DNA of 43,379 nt from Candidatus Absconditabacterales bacterium (GTDB lineage: Bacteria > Patescibacteriota > Gracilibacteria > Absconditabacterales > Absconditicoccaceae): NCBI GenBank assembly GCA_937958645.1, contig CALGNI010000043.1, positions 1 through 43,379 of the forward strand, given 5' to 3'. The first letter of the stretch is position 1; every line of letters begins with the position of its first letter. A program made the position numbers and the translations under genes. Under the pieces are notes generated by a model, which worked only from the letters and a program-made list of their open reading frames with translations, had not been told where the DNA came from and made no database searches. Positions 39,273-43,379 of this stretch are shown here, piece after piece.

Positions 39273-42200
39273 ATGAAAAACATTTTTCTATGATTACTTT
39301 GACTTGTTTTGGCTATCCTAGCAGGACATCAAGCATATTTATCAGGGATAGCATCGTATGCACCTGCATTGGCTGAACAGAAAGGACTTGTATTAACTCA
39401 ATGATTCACCGATGTCGATGGTGATGGAGTTGATGATGTTTCTGATAACTGTATTGGTGTATACAATCCAAATCAAGCAGATTCAGATAATGATGGATTT
39501 GGTGATGCTTGTGATCCTACAGGAAATTGATGAAACACGTGAAATACATGAAACACATGAAATACTTCACCTTGTGGATCAGGATGAGATACCGATGGTG
39601 ATGGTATTTGCGATGTAGTAGATAATTGTGTATGAGTATATAACCCTGGACAACAAGATTCAGACTATGATGGTGCAGGTGATGCCTGTGATACTCCATC
39701 AACCAATGGAACATGTGGATGGTCCTTAGGTTCATGTACAAGCGGTAGTCCAGCATCAATTCATGATACTTCTTGTGGTCAAGCAGATACATGGAAATGT
39801 ACTGGGTCAAATGGATGAAGTACTGATCATTGTTCAGTGCCAGACCCATGTCCTTCAACTAACGGACAATGTGGAAGCTCATATGGATCTTGTACTTCTG
39901 GTCAAGCGACAAATCATAATGATACCAGCTGTGGTCAAGCAGATACATGGTCATGTAATGGGTCAAACGGATGATCAAACGATTATTGTTCAGTTCCTGA
40001 TCATTGCCCATCGACCAATGGACAATGTGGAAGCGCTTACTGAGTTTGTGTATCAGGTCAAGCAGCAAATCATAACGATACCAGCTGTGGACAGGATGAT
40101 ACATGGTCATGTAATGGATCAAACGGATGATCAAACGATTATTGTTCAGTGCCAGATGTCTGTGCTGTCCATCCAGAAAACGGAAATTGTTGACGAGATT
40201 TTTGATCATGTCATACCGGAACACCGACTAATATGAATAACACAGCATGTGGACAAGACGATACTTGGTCTTGTGGTTGATCAAATGGATGATCGAGTGA
40301 TTATTGTTCAATTGCTGATACTTGCCAAGTGCAACCAGAAAACGGATCTTGTTGAACAAGTTTTGGATCTTGTACTTTATGAAATGCTGGTAATCAGAAC
40401 AATACTGCATGTGGACAAGATGATACATGGGATTGTTTTGGGACTAATGGATGAACTGATGCATGGTGTATGATTCCTGATGTTTGTACTGTAGTTCCTA
40501 CGTATGGAAACTGTGGATCTTCATTTGGTTCATGTACATCATGATTAGCAATCAACTTGAACAATTCATCATGTGGACAGTCAGATACATGGACTTGTGC
40601 TTGAGCGAATGGAGGAAGTTCAGATTCTTGTTCAGTTCAAGATATTTGTGCACCTACACCAACTCCACAACCACCAGTATACGTACCACAACCACCTGTA
40701 TATATTCCTACACCAGCTCCAACTCCAGTAACCTGAATTTGTGCCTCATCATTTGGAAAATGTTTATGATGAACACCAAGAGGACTCAATGATACTGTAT
40801 GTGGATCAGAAGATACATGGACTTGTGCTTGAGCAAACGGTTGAGCATCAGATTCATGTTTTGTACTAGATCTTTGCCAAGATCCTTGTGCACAAAGATG
40901 AGGTGATGAAGATAATGATGACGTATGTACTTTTGATGATAATTGCCCGACGCAATACAATCCATCTCAAGATGATGATAATGGATATCAAGATAACTCA
41001 TGAAAAGGTGATGCTTGTGAAACTGTTCCTAGCTGTCTCAATCTCTGAGGAGATTCAGATGACGATGGAGTATGTGACTTAGAAGATAATTGTCCTTATG
41101 TATCTAACGCTAATCAAAGAGATAGTTATGGAGATATAAGAGGAGATGCATGTGAAGAACAAGAAATCATAAAAGAATGTGTCCATGGCGATACGAGAGC
41201 TTGTTCAGGTAATTCACTAGGAGTTTGTGATGCTTGATTCCAAAATTGTATTAACGGATATCGAGATGATTACTGTGAGGCAGTGGTGACTGCTAGTACA
41301 GAAATCTGTGATGGAAGAGATAACGACTGTGATGGAAGCACTGACGAAGGTGGTGTTTGTGAACCAGTATGTGTTCCAAGAAACGAAGTATGTGATGGTA
41401 GAGATAATGATTGTGATGGAAGAGTGGATGAAGGAAATGTCTGTGAACCAGTATGTGTTCCTAGAGCAGAAACTTGTGATGGTAGAGATAATGACTGTGA
41501 TGGAAGTATAGATGAAGGAAGTGTTTGTGATGCTTGTGCAGGTAAATGAGGAGATGCTGATGACGATGGAGTATGTGGACTTCTTGATAACTGCCCAAAT
41601 GAATACAACCCAAGACAAGAAGATAGAAATGGATACTTGGATAATAGAGGAAATGGAGATGCATGTGAAGTGCTTCCTGTGGCTCGTGTAAAAAGAGCTG
41701 TTTCTCCATCATATAGATGTATAGATTCTGATCGTGATAGTGTGTGCGACGATGAAGATCATTGTCCTTCACAGTTCGGATTGATCAATAATTATGGATG
41801 TCCTAGTGTAGGATTCAATCATTATCAACCGATTGATTCAGGTTGTTCGACTAGATGATGAGATTCAGATAGAGACGGAATATGCGATTTCTCAGATATT
41901 TGTCCTAATATTCCTGGTATAGCGATCAATGGAGGATGTGAAGGAGATAACTTCTGTCCGTATGGATATGTAGACGATGGAAATGGAGGTTGTGGAACAC
42001 GATGGAATACATGAGGACAAGGACTTGGATCAGTAGGATGAGGAACCACCAAGAGTGGATATGAATGTAAAGCATGAACAGCTCCGAACGGATACGGAGG
42101 ATGTACAAAGCTTGATGATGCTTTTCGAGGTTCTGCTGCAAATGGAGCAATCACTGCATGACAAGCTGCGATCCCACTATGGAAATCATCAACGCAAACA

Positions 42201-42656
42201 GGAAATACATGATACTCTAGCGGTATTGGTGGAGGATATTCATCTACCAACTACGGGAAATCATGATCAAAAACCACCAATGAAGGATACGCATGTAAAG
42301 CATGAACTTCAGCAAATGGTTACGGAGGATGTTCAGCATCACCATATCAAAGTTCAACTAACGTGAGTTCATCATACGCAAAGATCCAATATGCAAACTC
42401 ATTACCAAGTCACAATTTCCTAGCTGATGGAAGAAGAAACCCAACAGGAACTTCAGGATCTACTAATACAGGATACAACTGTAAAGCATGAACATCACCA
42501 AATGGTTTCGGATGATGTTCACTAGATCAACAATATCAAAAGTTTGATAGTTCAGGGCAAACACTATATAGATGGAATGGATGATTGTGAGGAAGCAATA
42601 GTTATGTGAAGTTTGATAGTAGTGGGCAGACTCCTTATAGATGGAATGGGAGCTAG
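39273..42656 (+). CDS. Giant secreted Cys-rich repeat surface protein, 1127 aa
   Basis: A signal peptide (about 4-36) leads to the secreted part. Layout: (1) two thrombospondin type-3-like calcium repeats ([20 protein letters not shown], then [13 protein letters not shown]); (2) seven repeats of about 51 aa (39705-40870) with the core CG-x-DTW-C-GxNGG and NGxCG-SFGSC; (3) a Pro-rich spacer ([19 protein letters not shown]); (4) more DDDG-CD---DNCP repeats; (5) three DGRDNDCDG units, as in MopE-type metal-binding motifs; (6) three GY-CKAGT--NGYGGC units; (7) two [13 protein letters not shown] units at the end. Extremely rich in Cys, Asp, Gly and Asn. Very many Gly are TGA. Likely an adhesin or cell-surface fibre. 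Calcium binding and disulfides are inferred. Confidence 0.88.
39705..40870 (+). repeat. Seven ~150-bp repeats in the surface gene
   Basis: Protein-level repeats of about 51 aa (the last lacks its first part). They begin at [11 protein letters not shown], then at [81 protein letters not shown] and, after the Pro spacer, ICASSFGKC. Copies two and three are also close at DNA level. The others have diverged, so the array is a mix of recent and older duplications. Confidence 0.9.
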
Positions 42657-42714
42657 AGTTTAGAAATTAGAATTTGGAGGGAAGAAGAAAGAAGAGAGAA
42701 GGAAGATATTAGTA

Positions 42715-42815
42715 TAGTTCGTCGTTCTGAATTTATGATGTACCTATATGTGAACGAAGTGCTTGGTTATAAGTGATATATGCAAAGCAAATTTCAGAAT
42801 CCATAGTGAACGATT
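42715..42815. repeat. Interspersed element between the surface gene and the last gene
   Basis: GTCGTTCTGAA near 42720 and TTTCAGAAT near 42800 form an inverted pair like that at 15072-15198, with GAACGAAGTGC between. The rest of 42657-42850 shows no gene. Confidence 0.45.
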
Positions 42816-42850
42816 TTCAAAGATGTTGAGATTTACCATAGTGATCTTAT

Positions 42851-43379
42851 ATGAAACAACCATACGAAACGCAAAGACGATGATATTTATCAAATAAATT
42901 GGAGGGCTTTTGAATTACTCAAAAGCCTAATTTTTCAAAATTACTAGAAAAAATAGATCGCTCGATAGAGAAAAATTTACAAGATGAGTCTTGAGTAGTT
43001 GTAGATAGGGTTAGAAAAGAAATTTCCTATAACCTCTTAGTGATACTCCACAGATCACAGCAATCAAAGCAGAAAAAATCTACATCTCCTATCACAGCTA
43101 TGTATGCTAACCAGTCACTGCTTTGAGTGCTCGGTATATCAGAATTATCTTATCATGAGATAAAAAATATCTCTGGTAATGAAAGTTTCTCATCGATAAC
43201 AGGGATGCAGAATGGAAGATGAATGATAAAAGAAAAAGACTTTGAGGCCTTAATAAGGCTGTGTACGGATGAAGGAGAGGTGAATTATGAACTAATGAAA
43301 TCGATAACAGGGATGCAGGCGTGAAGATGAATGATAAAAGAAAAAGACTTTGAGGACTTAATAAGGCTGTGTACGGATG
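42851..43379 (+). CDS. Tandem-repeat helical protein, partial (runs off the right edge)
   Basis: 176 codons are visible, with no stop. The N-terminal 110 residues (MKQPYETQRRGYLSNKLEGF...) are helical and not recognised. From about residue 115 there are near-perfect 36-aa repeats of SITGMQNGRGMIKEKDFEAL then IRLCTDEGEVNYELMK. The second unit, SITGMQAGRGMIKEKDFEDL, differs at few residues. Such GMQ-GRGM-KEKDFE units look like short two-helix repeats stacking into a solenoid. No signal peptide is seen. TGA is used for Gly inside the repeats. Confidence 0.75.
43194..43379 (+). repeat. 108-bp tandem repeat inside the last gene
   Basis: Unit 1 spans 43194-43301 and unit 2 starts at 43302 and reaches the edge. 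They are nearly identical at DNA level (AATGGAAGATGA versus GCGTGAAGATGA is the main difference), so the duplication is recent or kept uniform by recombination. Confidence 0.9.

Noticed and set aside
39412-42366. His- and Met-rich frames in the surface gene on both strands
   Set aside because: They are shadows of a biased, repetitive coding sequence whose true frame has the signal peptide and Cys repeats.
1-43379. tRNA and rRNA genes
   Set aside because: I searched by eye for TΨC-like GGTTCGAATCC and rRNA motifs and saw none. The ATCACCTCC in the leader repeats is too short to be a rRNA piece.

Overview
The window reads coherently only if UGA is translated as glycine (genetic code 25). In-frame TGA codons fall on invariant glycines: the DnaK phosphate-binding loop, the ABC Walker A and signature motifs, the RecQ P-loop, the RuvC and LeuRS cores. 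Every gene I can delimit ends in TAA or TAG, never TGA. Together with low GC and small genes this points to Candidatus Absconditabacteria (SR1) or Gracilibacteria (BD1-5) of the Patescibacteria/CPR. I cannot separate the two lineages from this window. All ORF boundaries below use TGA=Gly.

Layout. 1-3784: a 142-bp structured leader repeat and a 1206-aa orphan protein. 3859-4851: an MscS-type channel. 4852-5538: non-coding repeats. 5617-6063 (minus): an orphan gene. 6374-8275: dnaK behind a promoter bracketed by two CIRCE-like HrcA operators. 8357-10474 (minus): two related mini-operons of unknown function, each with a paralogous 190-215 aa protein plus small membrane proteins and a nearly identical terminator. 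10616-13979: a second copy of the leader repeat, a membrane-anchored subtilase and a small exported protein. 14059-15732: exonuclease III, a 9-bp minisatellite and ruvC. 15758-17897: an exported protein and a small membrane protein. 18032-20869: leucyl-tRNA synthetase carrying an inserted Nudix domain. 20921-26125: SanA/DUF218 protein, SDR, ABC-F ATPase and RecQ. 26319-28273: an ABC exporter followed by two echoes of its own 3' end. 28343-31630: GNAT, SPFH protein, YggS, an orphan and a DUF2177 protein. 31707-32942 (minus): M23 peptidase. 33074-39041: MurF-like ligase, DUF192 lipoprotein, a 769-aa orphan and a PilB/GspE ATPase. 39273-42656: a 1127-aa Cys-rich, Asp-rich repeat surface protein. 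42851-end: a tandem-repeat protein running off the edge.

The content fits a reduced cell with strong investment in the cell surface: subtilase, M23 peptidase, MurF, pilus ATPase, lipoprotein, huge secreted adhesin-like protein and mechanosensitive channel, alongside housekeeping chaperone, translation and DNA-repair genes. Most genes are monocistronic or in pairs, on the plus strand. Nearly all starts lack a Shine-Dalgarno sequence and often have a TANNNT-like box 4-10 nt upstream, suggesting leaderless transcripts.

The most notable points are the Nudix domain inside LeuRS, the TGA-free minus-strand genes inside a TGA=Gly genome, the duplicated mini-operon, the repeated leader carrying both SD-like and anti-SD-like sequences, the synonymous 3'-end echoes behind the ABC exporter, and the repeat-rich surface protein.
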